Shown: positions 16,968-25,057 of the stretch, in pieces
How positions within the stretch are numbered: the stretch's first letter is position 1
Layout of the letters: every line of letters begins with the position of its first letter
Assembly (NCBI GenBank): GCA_013289985.1
Contig: JABCYW010000009.1
Location: forward strand, 25,084 to 89,083
Source: Betaproteobacteria bacterium
Lineage (GTDB): Bacteria; Pseudomonadota; Gammaproteobacteria; Burkholderiales; Burkholderiaceae_C
Length of the DNA: 64,000 nt
Direction: 5' to 3'
Notes under the pieces: model-generated
Seen by the model: the letters and a program-made list of their open reading frames with translations, nothing else
Told to the model about the DNA's origin: nothing
Databases searched by the model: none
Translations under genes and position numbers: made by a program

Positions 16968-17726
16968 TCATGAGCCGACCCGGTAGATCCAGATCGGCCG
17001 GCCCGATGCCATGTCCATGCGGGCGTGCGGCCGGCGTCCGGCGGCCTCGAATTCCAGGCTCACGACCCAGGCGCCCGGGCGCATCTCGACGTCGGCCTTG
17101 GCCAGCGCGCGGGCCATGCTCTCGGGGCGCTGGAACAGGTAGACCAGGTCGTGCGCGGCCCATGTGTCGCGCCACATGTCCCCGCGCGCGACACGCGCCC
17201 ACGGACAGCGCAGCTTCGTGGCCAGCGCCAGCGGCCAGCTCCATTCGACGCCCGCCAGGCGTGCCTGCGGCCACACGGCGCGCAGCGCCCGCAGGCCGTG
17301 GCCCAGGCCGCAGCCGGCGTCGAGCACGCTGGCGTCCGGCGCCAGGACGACGTGGCGGTCGAGGCCGGCGAGGGCGTCGCGCGGGGTGGGGAACACCGGC
17401 GCGTCGCGCCAGGCGGTGACGGGGTAGGCCAGCGCGAGCGCCGCCAGCGGCAGCAGCCAGGCCCAGGCGGGCAGCGCCGCGCCGACGCCGGAGGCCACGA
17501 GCGACACGGGGAACCCGGCCGCGATGATCACGCGGCGCCAGAAGGTGGCGGCGAACAGGGCGGGCGCGGCCGCCACCAGCAGCCCGGCGGCCACGGCCAG
17601 CGCCGGCGGCAGCGCGGCCGTGCGCTGGAGGGCGAGCATCGCGACCCAGCCGGCGGCCCACGCCAGCAGCGCGGGCAGCGGCCAGCGCGGCGCGGCCGTG
17701 CGGCCGAGGGGCGGAGAGGTTGCCAT
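16968..17726 (-). CDS. membrane-anchored class I SAM-dependent methyltransferase
   Basis: The 252-residue protein has a hydrophobic N-terminal half with about four membrane helices (residues about 15-105) and a C-terminal Rossmann methyltransferase domain. Motif I is VLDAGCGLGHGLRALR, motif II GVEWSW, and RGDMW gives the acidic position of motif III. Proteins of this layout occur widely in Burkholderiales, but their substrate is unknown to me. It lies between flhDC and motA on the same strand. It is separated from flhC by a terminator, so a flagellar role rests only on position. Confidence 0.75.
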   Translation of the reverse strand: MATSPPLGRTAAPRWPLPALLAWAAGWVAMLALQRTAALPPALAVAAGLLVAAAPALFAATFWRRVIIAAGFPVSLVASGVGAALPAWAWLLPLAALALAYPVTAWRDAPVFPTPRDALAGLDRHVVLAPDASVLDAGCGLGHGLRALRAVWPQARLAGVEWSWPLALATKLRCPWARVARGDMWRDTWAAHDLVYLFQRPESMARALAKADVEMRPGAWVVSLEFEAAGRRPHARMDMASGRPIWIYRVGS

Positions 17727-18047
17727 GCCCCGAGTGTCCCGGCGCGGAAGACTCGACGCCCGATGGAAAAGCGCGGGAAATCCGGCCGTCTTGCCGCGGT
17801 GCAGCAGGACGCCGGCTCAAAGAAAAAGGCGACCCGTGTAAGGGATCGCCTTGGAAAGCACAGGGGTTGTGCTAGGAGGAGACAAGCAAGAAAAACTGAT
17901 GACTACTAGACCTGATATCGGGTGGTTTGTTCCACCAATCAAGCCTCGATCTGTAAAGAATCGCGTACTAGGTCACGGAACAGCACACATTGCCGGGCGT
18001 CCGGACTCGACTTCCTCACGTTGACACGTCGAGCGGAACGCCGGGAT
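17727..18047 (-). other. 320-bp gene-free stretch: flhC 3' region and terminator
   Basis: The stretch between flhC and the methyltransferase is clearly more A/T-rich than its surroundings. On the minus strand it holds a GGTGG/CCACC hairpin (17921-17936), an unpaired CUCCUCCU sequence (around 17874-17881), an AGCACA/UGUGCU hairpin (17857-17873) and a strong terminator. This could be only the flhDC 3' UTR or could include a small RNA. A 41-codon plus-strand frame (17899-18024) is present but lacks a correctly spaced ribosome binding site. Confidence 0.5.
17819..17852 (-). terminator. intrinsic terminator downstream of flhDC
   Basis: On the minus strand AAGGCGATCCC-N6-GGGTCGCCTT forms a long stem with one internal mismatch, followed by TTTCTTT. 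It lies about 200 bp after the flhC stop, unusually far, and separates flhDC from the methyltransferase gene. Confidence 0.85.
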
Positions 18048-18587
18048 TCAGTGGGCCAGGGACAGGGCGCCGGCGGCCTTGCCCTTGCCGGCGCGTGCCG
18101 GCGGATTGCACAGGCCGCAGACGAAGTGGCGCGCCATCTCGTGCGGGTGGGTGACGAAGTTGCCGCTGCACTTGGTGCACTTGGTCAGCGTCAGCATGCC
18201 GTTGTCGACGAACTTCACCAGGCGCCAGGCGCGGGTGACGCTCAGCAGCGGCTCCAGCCCCTGGGCCTCGGTCTGCTCCATGTAGAGCTGGTAGGCCTTG
18301 ATCACCGTGTCGATCTCTTCCATCGCCGCGGCCTTGTTCAGGTACTCGTGGATGTTCAGGAAGAGGCTGGCGTGGATGTTGGGCTGCCAGGTCATGAACC
18401 AGTCCGTCGAGAAGGGCAGCTGGCCCTTGGACGGGCTGCGGCCGGAGACTTCCTTGTAGAGGCGCAGCAGGCGCTCGTAGGAGAGATCGGTTTCCGACTC
18501 GAGCACCTGCAGGCGGGCGCCCAGCTTGATGAGCGTGACGGCGCGCTCGATCTGACGGGCTTCGGTAAGGATGCTCTTGACGCGCAT
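18048..18587 (-). CDS. flhC: flagellar master regulator subunit FlhC
   Basis: The 179-residue protein is the zinc-binding DNA-contact subunit of the FlhD4C2 activator that turns on class II flagellar operons. The four zinc ligands are Cys137, Cys140, Cys157 and Cys160 (CTKC and CGLC), exactly as in E. coli. The segment GRSPSKGQLPFSTDWFMTW is also typical. It follows flhD by 54 bp. The basic, Ala/Gly-rich last 20 residues are a common extension in Burkholderiales. Confidence 0.97.
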   Translation of the reverse strand: MRVKSILTEARQIERAVTLIKLGARLQVLESETDLSYERLLRLYKEVSGRSPSKGQLPFSTDWFMTWQPNIHASLFLNIHEYLNKAAAMEEIDTVIKAYQLYMEQTEAQGLEPLLSVTRAWRLVKFVDNGMLTLTKCTKCSGNFVTHPHEMARHFVCGLCNPPARAGKGKAAGALSLAH

Positions 18588-18641
18588 GGTGATCTCTCTT
18601 GCCTGGTGATTTGCTTGTGGTGACGCGGGCTGGCCAGCGGC

Positions 18642-18965
18642 TTACGCGGCTTCCTGATGGCGGCCGGCCATCAGGATGGACGCGTGCAGGCGCGAGACGG
18701 TCTCGTTCGCGGCGGTCTTGCCGTGGCTGGTGATCAGGTTCCAGACCAGGTCGTCGTCCATGCGGAAGCGGCACAGCAGCGTGTTGCCGGAGGCGATCTT
18801 CATCATCTGCGCCGGGGTCAGCGACGAGATCATGTTCGCGGTTTCTTCCGAGATGCCCAGGCGGAACAGCGCCTGTTCGCGATCCGAACGGATCAGGCTC
18901 TGCGCCAGCATCATGTACGACAGGTTGGCTTCGCGGATCTCGGCCAGGATTTGAGTGGTTTCCAT
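18642..18965 (-). CDS. flhD: flagellar master regulator subunit FlhD
   Basis: The 107-residue helical protein matches FlhD (EIREANLSYMMLAQSLIRSD, then QALFRLGISEETANMISSLT). FlhD dimerises and binds FlhC to form the activator of the flagellar hierarchy. The start at METTQILAEI is supported by the family's usual length and by an AAGGA sequence just upstream. The roughly 220-bp gap to the divergent DUF6502 gene should hold the flhD promoter, but I see no clear boxes. Confidence 0.97.
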   Translation of the reverse strand: METTQILAEIREANLSYMMLAQSLIRSDREQALFRLGISEETANMISSLTPAQMMKIASGNTLLCRFRMDDDLVWNLITSHGKTAANETVSRLHASILMAGRHQEAA

Positions 18966-19164
18966 GATGCTTTTCCTTGGGTCTGGTGGAGGAACAAACG
19001 GTGTCAACGTGGGATGAACTTTAAAGCGGGGAACTGGGAGGGAACATAAGCCCACTTCCGCGACTTGAGTCGTCCTGGCGCCACGCCGGCTGTAAGGCAA
19101 ATTCCTACACGAAACCCCGCACCGCAACTCGACAGTTGTCGGCCGCCACGGCTGTGTATCCCGT

Positions 19165-19190
19165 GCATTTGGGATATATTTCCCAAATGC
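19165..19190. promoter_or_regulatory. perfect operator-like palindrome over the -10 box and start codon of the DUF6502 gene
   Basis: GCATTTGGGA-N6-TCCCAAATGC is a perfect inverted repeat with ten-base arms. Its right arm includes the ATG of the DUF6502 gene, and the spacer overlaps TATATT, a five-of-six -10 hexamer that would place transcription start at the ATG. Bound protein would block both transcription and any leaderless translation. Confidence 0.7.
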
Positions 19191-20029
19191 TTGAAGATTC
19201 CACGCTCGTTTCCGCCATCGGACTGGCGTTGGCCAAGCTGCTGCGCCCCCTGGTGCGGCTGCTGCTGAAGCACTCGTTCCCCTATAGCGCGTTCGAATCG
19301 ATCGCCAAGCGCGTCTACGTGGAGACCGCCATGGAAGACTTCGCGCTGCCGGGCAAGAAGCCGTCCATCTCGCGCGCCGCCATCCTCACGGGCCTCACCC
19401 GCAAGGACGTCAACCTGCTGCTGGCCGAGCCCTCGTCCCGCGCCGACGTCTCCACCGCCCACTACAACCGCGCCGCCCGGGTGCTCACCGCCTGGGTGCG
19501 CGAGTCGCGCTTCGCCGGGCCCGACGGCGCGCCGCAACCGCTGGCGCTGGAAGGCGCCAACGGCTTCGCCGAGCTGGTGCGCGCCCACGGCGGCGACGTG
19601 CCCGCCCGCGCGGTGCTCGACGAGCTCCAGCGCGTCGGCTCCGTCCAGCTGCTGCCAGACGGCCGGGTCGCGCTGCGCCAGCGCGGCTTCGTGCCGCACG
19701 ACAGCATGGTCCAGAAGCTCGGGATCCTGGGCACCGACGTGGGCGAGCTCATCGAGACCATCACCCACAACATCGAGCACGGGGCCACCGATGCGCGCTA
19801 CCAGCGCAAGGTGATGCACGTGGGCATTCCCGTCGACGCGCTGCCGGCCTTCCGCGAGATGAGCGCGCGCCAGTCGCAGGCGCTGCTCGAGGGCCTGGAC
19901 GCCTGGCTGACCGATCACGACATCGAGCATCTCCCCCCGTCGGGGCTGCCGGTTGGCGACACCGCCCGCGTGGGCGTGGGCATCCATTACTTCGAACACC
20001 TCATCAACGCGCAGGAACTCCAGCCATGA
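19187..20029 (+). CDS. DUF6502 family protein, predicted helix-turn-helix
   Basis: The 280-residue protein fits the uncharacterised DUF6502 group. An amphipathic N-terminal part (about residues 8-45) is followed by SISRAAILTGLTRKDVNLLL (about 60-79), which reads as a helix-turn-helix. The rest contains no catalytic motif that I recognise, and no signal peptide is seen. The ATG lies in the right arm of a perfect palindrome and lacks a Shine-Dalgarno, so autoregulation and leaderless translation are plausible. Its stop overlaps the start of a lipoprotein gene by four bases, a coupled pair. It is divergent from flhD. The function is unknown. Confidence 0.75.
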   Translation: MLEDSTLVSAIGLALAKLLRPLVRLLLKHSFPYSAFESIAKRVYVETAMEDFALPGKKPSISRAAILTGLTRKDVNLLLAEPSSRADVSTAHYNRAARVLTAWVRESRFAGPDGAPQPLALEGANGFAELVRAHGGDVPARAVLDELQRVGSVQLLPDGRVALRQRGFVPHDSMVQKLGILGTDVGELIETITHNIEHGATDARYQRKVMHVGIPVDALPAFREMSARQSQALLEGLDAWLTDHDIEHLPPSGLPVGDTARVGVGIHYFEHLINAQELQP

Positions 20030-20706
20030 TCCGCAAGACCCTTCTGACCGCCGTCGCCCTGGCCACCCTGTCGCTGCTCGCCGCCTGCGGCGGTGGCGCC
20101 GCGGGCGACGACAACGTTGCCACGAACACTCAGGCCAGCGGCGTCAACGTGGGTGGCGTCGGCGGCAGCGGCGCGGGCGCGGCCAGCGTGAACGTGGGCG
20201 GTGTCGGCGGCAGCGGCGCGGGCGTGGCCAGCGTCTCCACGGCGCACGCCTGCAGCCTGCAGAGAGTCAACGTCACCGTCGCGGGCGCGCGCGTGAACAC
20301 CAACGGCGCGGCCGACCCGGCCAGCCCGGGCTGGGTCGACGTGGCCCTGGCCGCGCCGGTGCGCGTGGACCTGCTGACGCTGGCCTCCGGCGCGACCCTG
20401 CCGCTGGACCTGGCGGCCCTGCCCGACGGCCACTACCGCCAGCTGCGCCTGCTGCTGGCCGCCAACGACGCGTCCGCGCCGCTGGCCGACTCCGTGGTCA
20501 CGCTCAGCGGGCTCGAGTCCGCGCTGGCCGTGCCCTCGACCGCGCAGGGCGGCCTGCCGCTGGCGGTCGACATCGACGTGGCCGCCGGCCAGGTGTCGAC
20601 GTCCTGGCAGGACCTGGACGTCTGCACCGCCGTGGCCGCCAACTCGGGCGCCTACGCCCTGGCCGCGGTGACGGCGGGTTCCACCGTCGTCGCCTCGACC
20701 CACTGA
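20026..20706 (+). CDS. DUF4382-like secreted lipoprotein
   Basis: The 226-residue product has a lipoprotein signal peptide with lipobox LLAAC (lipidated Cys21). A Gly/Ser/Asn-rich stretch with two nearly identical 15-residue repeats follows (residues 40-54 and 55-69, each VNVGGVGGSGAG-type). The C-terminal half (about 75-225) resembles the DUF4382 beta-sandwich (VDLLTLASG, LPDGHYRQLRLLLAAN). Such lipoproteins are outer-membrane or periplasmic and of unknown function. It is translationally coupled (ATGA) to the DUF6502 gene. The 45-bp DNA repeat (20143-20232) could vary in copy number. Confidence 0.75.
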   Translation: MIRKTLLTAVALATLSLLAACGGGAAGDDNVATNTQASGVNVGGVGGSGAGAASVNVGGVGGSGAGVASVSTAHACSLQRVNVTVAGARVNTNGAADPASPGWVDVALAAPVRVDLLTLASGATLPLDLAALPDGHYRQLRLLLAANDASAPLADSVVTLSGLESALAVPSTAQGGLPLAVDIDVAAGQVSTSWQDLDVCTAVAANSGAYALAAVTAGSTVVASTH

Positions 20707-20745
20707 CCCCCCGCGCCAGCTGCCCTCCCACCGAGCGAGCCCACG

Positions 20746-21021
20746 ATGCCCCCGTTCGACGATATCGGCTTCCTGTTGATGGACATCGCCAAGATGTGCA
20801 ACGTCGATGCTGCGCGCATCGTGACGGGCGACGCCATTGCCACGAGCCTGCTCTCACGCGACCACTCCGGCTTCCACCTGGTGGCCTCCGAGGCGTTCCA
20901 GGCGCCCGACGGCACGCCGGCACGCCTGCTGCTGCTGTGCATCGAGCCGCGCCGCCTCAGCGAGCGCGAGCACGCCACGCTTCGGGCGATGGTGCTGCAC
21001 GCGCAGATGCAGCTGGTCTGA
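20746..21021 (+). CDS. small protein resembling a shortened GAF domain
   Basis: The 91-residue protein starts at an ATG with a GAG-containing leader (no strong ribosome binding site). The beginning (DIGFLLMDIAKMCNVDAARIVTGD) and the end (LLLLCIEPRRLSEREHATLRAMV) resemble the first and last parts of GAF sensor domains, but the middle of the domain is missing. It could be a compact sensory or dimerisation module. It follows the lipoprotein by 39 bp in the same direction and may be the third gene of that operon. The assignment is tentative. Confidence 0.5.
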   Translation: MPPFDDIGFLLMDIAKMCNVDAARIVTGDAIATSLLSRDHSGFHLVASEAFQAPDGTPARLLLLCIEPRRLSEREHATLRAMVLHAQMQLV

Positions 21022-21030
21022 ATCGCAGGC

Positions 21031-21633
21031 TCAGCGCGCGAGGGCGAGCTTGCGCGCCGGCGCCGCCACGGGAGCGGCCGTGCCGTCCACCTCGCGGTAG
21101 TACTTGGCCGGCGTGCCGAACCACACTTGGTTGTCCGGCACGTCCTTGCGCACCTGGGAGCAGGCGCCGATCTCGGCGTTCTCGCCGATGGTCACCGAAG
21201 GCATGATCACCACGCTGGCGCCGAAGCGCGACCTGCGCTTCAGGCGGCCGACGCTCTTCTCGTTGTTCTTCGTCAGGTCGGGCGTGTCCGTGACGACGAA
21301 CGCGTACTTCATCACCACTTCGTCTTCCACCACCGTGCCCGCGGAGAGCGTGCCGCGGCTGCCCATCAGCACGCGGTCGCCCAGGTCGCAGCGGTCGCGG
21401 ATCTCGCAGAACGACGTGAACGAGCAATCCTCGCCGATGCGAACGTCCCGCCCGATCTTCGTGTAGGTGCCGATCTTCGTGCGCGCGCCGATGCGGGCTC
21501 CGGCCTGCACCATGGCGTAGTCCTCCAGCACGACGCCGTCGGCCAGCGCCACGCCGTCCTCGACGATGCAGAAGCGGCCGATCTTGACGCCGGCGCCGAG
21601 CGTGGCTTGGGGGGAAACGTAGGAACCATGCAT
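21031..21633 (-). CDS. hexapeptide-repeat (left-handed beta-helix) acyltransferase, VioB/WbbJ-like
   Basis: The 200-residue protein is built of hexapeptide repeats from about residue 8 to 160 (ATLGAGVKIG, ARIGARTKIGTYTKIG, VTIGENAEIGACS) and ends with the VWFGTPAKYYREV cap typical of sugar O- or N-acyltransferases. It probably acts as a trimer and acylates an amino sugar in the cytoplasm. It is the last gene of a minus-strand trio with a second LbetaH protein (11 bp gap) and a GT2 enzyme. The VioA-like aminotransferase next to this trio makes an amino-sugar acceptor plausible. Confidence 0.8.
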   Translation of the reverse strand: MHGSYVSPQATLGAGVKIGRFCIVEDGVALADGVVLEDYAMVQAGARIGARTKIGTYTKIGRDVRIGEDCSFTSFCEIRDRCDLGDRVLMGSRGTLSAGTVVEDEVVMKYAFVVTDTPDLTKNNEKSVGRLKRRSRFGASVVIMPSVTIGENAEIGACSQVRKDVPDNQVWFGTPAKYYREVDGTAAPVAAPARKLALAR

Positions 21634-21644
21634 GGCGAGTCCTT

Positions 21645-22586
21645 TCAGGAGGGAAGCTTGGGAACGCCCGAGTGGCTGGCCTTGGTGTCCATGAGCCGGG
21701 CGGGAACGCCCGAGACCACGACACCTTCCAGATCCACGTTGCGGGTGACGACGGCGCCAGCTCCGACGACCACACCGCGCGCGAGCGCGATGCGCGGCCT
21801 GAGCACGCTGGCGGAGCTCAGGAAGGCCCGGTCGCCCAGGCGGCAGTTGCCGGCGATCGAGACGTTGTTGGCGAAATGCACATGGGCGCCGATGACGCAG
21901 CCGTGGCCGATCTTGGTGCCGTGCGCAACCACGCAGCCGTTGCCCAGCGAGGTGACCTCGTTGACCGAACCGCGCACCACGGTGACGTCCGTGCCGATGA
22001 AGCAGTCGTCGCCGATGCGCGCGCCGCCGATCTGGGGCTGCACGATGCGCTCGCCGGTGGCCGGATCCCACACCCAGGCGACGCCGGTGGCGCCGATCGT
22101 GGAATGGGATTCGATGGTCACGCGATCTCCGATCACGCAGCCGTCCTTGACGACCACGTGCGAATCGAAGTGGCAGCCGGCACCGATGGCGCAGTCGCCG
22201 ATCACGCAGTACGGGCCGATCACCGTGCCCGCGCCGATGCGCGCGCCCGGGGCGATCACGGCGGTTGGATGGATCGTCGTCCGCTCGGCGGCGTCCGCGG
22301 CGAAGAAGTGGCGCATCAACAGGTAGAAGGCGCGCTGGGGATGCGCCAGCACGACCTGGCAGGCGATGTCGCCGGGCAGGCGCGCGGCGGTCAGGACCGC
22401 GATGTCGGCGTGTTCGAATGCCGGCGCGTCGTCGCCTTCCCAGAAGTACAGCCCGTGCGGCTCCTGCGCGAACAGGCTGCAGAAGCGCAGCGGTGCCAGG
22501 TCCCGGCGGCCGTGCACCGCGAACGGAAGCCCCAGCGCGTCGAGCGCGGCCAGGACGTCGTCGAGCTTGAAGTCGCCGTTGGTCAT
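21645..22586 (-). CDS. LpxD-like acyltransferase with N-terminal domain and hexapeptide repeats
   Basis: The 313-residue protein has an N-terminal globular domain of about 100 residues (FAVHGRRDLAPLRFCSLFAQ...) like the substrate-binding domain of LpxD. A long left-handed beta-helix follows (residues about 108-290; IHPTAVIAPGARIGAGTVIGPY, VIGAHVHFANNVSIAG) with the cap SGVPARLMD. LpxD proper sits in an lpx cluster and has about 340 residues, so this is more likely a dedicated N-acyltransferase of an amino-sugar pathway. It is 7 bp downstream of the GT2 gene and 11 bp before the second acyltransferase. Confidence 0.8.
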   Translation of the reverse strand: MTNGDFKLDDVLAALDALGLPFAVHGRRDLAPLRFCSLFAQEPHGLYFWEGDDAPAFEHADIAVLTAARLPGDIACQVVLAHPQRAFYLLMRHFFAADAAERTTIHPTAVIAPGARIGAGTVIGPYCVIGDCAIGAGCHFDSHVVVKDGCVIGDRVTIESHSTIGATGVAWVWDPATGERIVQPQIGGARIGDDCFIGTDVTVVRGSVNEVTSLGNGCVVAHGTKIGHGCVIGAHVHFANNVSIAGNCRLGDRAFLSSASVLRPRIALARGVVVGAGAVVTRNVDLEGVVVSGVPARLMDTKASHSGVPKLPS

Positions 22587-22593
22587 GGGCAGG

Positions 22594-23595
22594 TCAGGCG
22601 AGGGCCGACTCGCGTGCCGGGAGGGTCGCCGGCGCCGTGGCCGGATGGCTGGCCAGCAGGCGCAGCCAGAACGGCCGCCAGGCCGCGCACAGGCGCTCCA
22701 GGTCGGCGCCATGCGCCTGGATCAGGTCGAAGGATTCGTTGATCACGGCGTCGTCCTCGCCGAAGCGCTCCAGGCACTGGTGCACGTTCCACTTGATCGC
22801 GGTGACGACGTCGGCCGACGTGATGCGGCCTTCGCGCCAGGCGAGCAGGGCGGTGGTCACCCAGGCCAGCGACGACACGCGCCCGATGCCGGACTTCATC
22901 TGGTGCGTGGTCTGCGCGGCATGCTGGCGGAAGATGCCCAGGTGGTCGCGCACGATCACCAGCGGGGCCGTCTGCACCGCGGTCAGCACGAAGCCGACGT
23001 CGAGCCAGCCGTAGTACGACAGGTCGTCCACCGGCGGGCGCGGGTACGTGCGCGCGCCCTCGGCCGACATCACCATGTGGGTGAACTCGCCGATCCAGTT
23101 GTTGCAGGTGGGCACCATCGTGCGGAACAGCGTGTCGGCATCGACCGGCACATGCAGCAGCGGGCTTTGCGCGACGACCTGCGGCTGGTTGATGCCCATC
23201 ACCGGACGCGTGTCGCCGTGGGTCACCCAGCGTCGGCTGATGGACGCGCTGAAGCGGCCCGCCTGGTGCGCGGCCATGTGGCTGCGGTAGAACTCGGGGA
23301 AGACGACGTCGTCGTCGAGCTGCAGGTGCACGAACGGCGAGCTGCCGGCCCAGCGGTCGATCAGCGACTGGTGGTTGAGGCGGGCGTTCTTCGGGCCGCG
23401 CACGACCTGCAGGTCCAGCGACTTCGACAGGTCCCCGTAGTGGCCGGCCGCGATCAGGTGCGTGATCTCGTCGTCGGGGCTGTCGTCGGAGAGGATGACC
23501 CGGAAGTCGCGGAAGGTCTGGCGCGCGAGGCCGAGCAGCGTCTCGCCCAGGAACTCCTTCTTGTAGGCGGGAATGAGGGTCGTGATCGTCGGCAT
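22594..23595 (-). CDS. family 2 glycosyltransferase
   Basis: The 333-residue protein has a GT-A fold start (ITTLIPAYKKEFLGETLLGLARQTFRDFRVILSDDSPDDE) and a DDD metal-binding motif in HLQLDDDVVFPEFY (about residue 95). Its C-terminal third is less conserved. It should transfer a nucleotide-activated sugar, but donor and acceptor are unknown. It heads a three-gene minus-strand set with two LbetaH acyltransferases and is divergent from the VioA-like aminotransferase gene. The start is at MPTITTL; upstream in-frame sequence lies in the divergent promoter region. Confidence 0.85.
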   Translation of the reverse strand: MPTITTLIPAYKKEFLGETLLGLARQTFRDFRVILSDDSPDDEITHLIAAGHYGDLSKSLDLQVVRGPKNARLNHQSLIDRWAGSSPFVHLQLDDDVVFPEFYRSHMAAHQAGRFSASISRRWVTHGDTRPVMGINQPQVVAQSPLLHVPVDADTLFRTMVPTCNNWIGEFTHMVMSAEGARTYPRPPVDDLSYYGWLDVGFVLTAVQTAPLVIVRDHLGIFRQHAAQTTHQMKSGIGRVSSLAWVTTALLAWREGRITSADVVTAIKWNVHQCLERFGEDDAVINESFDLIQAHGADLERLCAAWRPFWLRLLASHPATAPATLPARESALA

Positions 23596-23828
23596 GCGCG
23601 TCCTTGGGCCTTTGCGGGGCGATGTGGCGATGATCCGCGCACTGCCCGGCGGGCGATCGATGGAACTGCGGGCCCGATGGGCGCCAGATCGCGTCTTCGG
23701 CGGCCCGGGAGGGGCCAATTGGCGGGCGTCGCCCCGGCATTTCCGCGGATCGCCGCGCGACCCGCCCGGCCATCATTCGGACACGGACGCGTGGCTCTGC
23801 GCGCCGCCGCCGAATGAAGGACGCACCC

Positions 23829-24998
23829 ATGGCCGCCAGCAAGTCGATCTACGTGACCCAGCCCGAACTGCCTCCGCTGGAGGAGTTCATGCCGTACCTG
23901 CGCCAGATCTGGGACACCCGCGTGCTGAGCAACGGCGGGCCGTTCCACCAGATGCTGGAAGCGGCGCTGTGCGAGTACCTGGGCGTGAGGCACATCAGCC
24001 TGTTCACGAACGCGACCATCGCCCTGGTCACGGCGCTGCAATCGCTGCGCATCACCGGCGAGGTCATCACCACCCCGTATTCCTTCGTCGCCACCGCGCA
24101 CTCGCTGATGTGGAACGGGATCAAGCCCGTCTTCGTCGACGTCGATCCCGTGACGCTCAACATGGACCCCGCGAAGATCGAGGCCGCGATCACGCCGCAG
24201 ACCACGGCCATCATGCCGATCCACTGCTACGGCACGCCGTGCGACGTCGATGCCATCCAGCGCATCGCCGACGACTACAACCTGAAGGTGATCTACGACG
24301 CCGCGCACGCGTTCGGCGTGCGCCGGGAGGAAGGCGGCGAGATGCGCAGCATCCTCGAGCACGGCGACCTGTCGGTGCTGAGCTTCCACGCCACCAAGGT
24401 GTTCAACACGTTCGAGGGCGGGGCGATCATCTGCCCGGACGCGAAGACGAAGCAGCGCATCGACCACCTCAAGAACTTCGGCTTCGTCAACGAGACCACC
24501 GTCGTCGCCACCGGCATCAACGGCAAGATGAGCGAGTTCAACGCCGCGCTCGGCCTCGTCCAGCTCAAGCACGTGGACGACGCCATCGCGCGCCGCGGCG
24601 TCATCGCCGGGCGCTACCGCGAACTGCTCGCCGGCGTTCCGGGCGTGCGCACGCTGGTGCCGCTGGCCGGCGCGACCCCCAACAATTCCTATTTCCCGAT
24701 CCTGGTCGACTCGCGCCATGCGCTCGGCCGCGACGGCCTGTACGGGCACATGCGCGACGAAGGCATCGTGGCACGGCGCTACTTCTACCCGCTGATCTCC
24801 GACTTCCCGATGTACCGCGGCCTGCCGTCGGCAGACTCGTCGAAGATGCCGGTCGCCCGCGCCGCGTCCGACCAGGTGCTGTGCCTGCCGATCTATCCGG
24901 CGTTGCAGGATGCCGATGTCGAGCGCATCGCGGGCCTGGTCCGCGAATCGGCCGTGGCGAAGGTCGAAGCCCACGTGCCGATGCTGCTGGCGGCCTGA
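23829..24998 (+). CDS. DegT/DnrJ/EryC1 aminotransferase, VioA-like
   Basis: The 389-residue PLP enzyme has the family landmarks: YVTQPELPPLEEFMPYL at the start, LGVRHISLFTNATIALVTALQ, YDAAHAFG (PLP-binding Asp) and the Schiff-base Lys in FHATKVFNTFEGGAI. The sequence is closest in my recognition to VioA-type enzymes, which make dTDP-4-amino-4,6-dideoxyglucose (viosamine) from the 4-keto sugar. FdtB/QdtB-type alternatives are possible. The start at MAASKS has AAGGA seven bases upstream; an ATG 15 bases earlier is less likely. Neither the rmlA/rmlB supply genes nor a VioB by name is in the window. Confidence 0.85.
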   Translation: MAASKSIYVTQPELPPLEEFMPYLRQIWDTRVLSNGGPFHQMLEAALCEYLGVRHISLFTNATIALVTALQSLRITGEVITTPYSFVATAHSLMWNGIKPVFVDVDPVTLNMDPAKIEAAITPQTTAIMPIHCYGTPCDVDAIQRIADDYNLKVIYDAAHAFGVRREEGGEMRSILEHGDLSVLSFHATKVFNTFEGGAIICPDAKTKQRIDHLKNFGFVNETTVVATGINGKMSEFNAALGLVQLKHVDDAIARRGVIAGRYRELLAGVPGVRTLVPLAGATPNNSYFPILVDSRHALGRDGLYGHMRDEGIVARRYFYPLISDFPMYRGLPSADSSKMPVARAASDQVLCLPIYPALQDADVERIAGLVRESAVAKVEAHVPMLLAA

Positions 24999-25057
24999 GC
25001 CGGAGCGGCCGGGACGGCCGCCAGGAATGCCGGGCCGCACGGGCCCGGCCCGTCGCC

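Noticed and set aside
17899..18024. A 41-codon open frame on the plus strand in the flhC 3' region
   Set aside because: The purine-rich AGGAGG upstream is about 19 bases from the ATG, too far, and the opposite strand has hairpins and a terminator that explain the region better.
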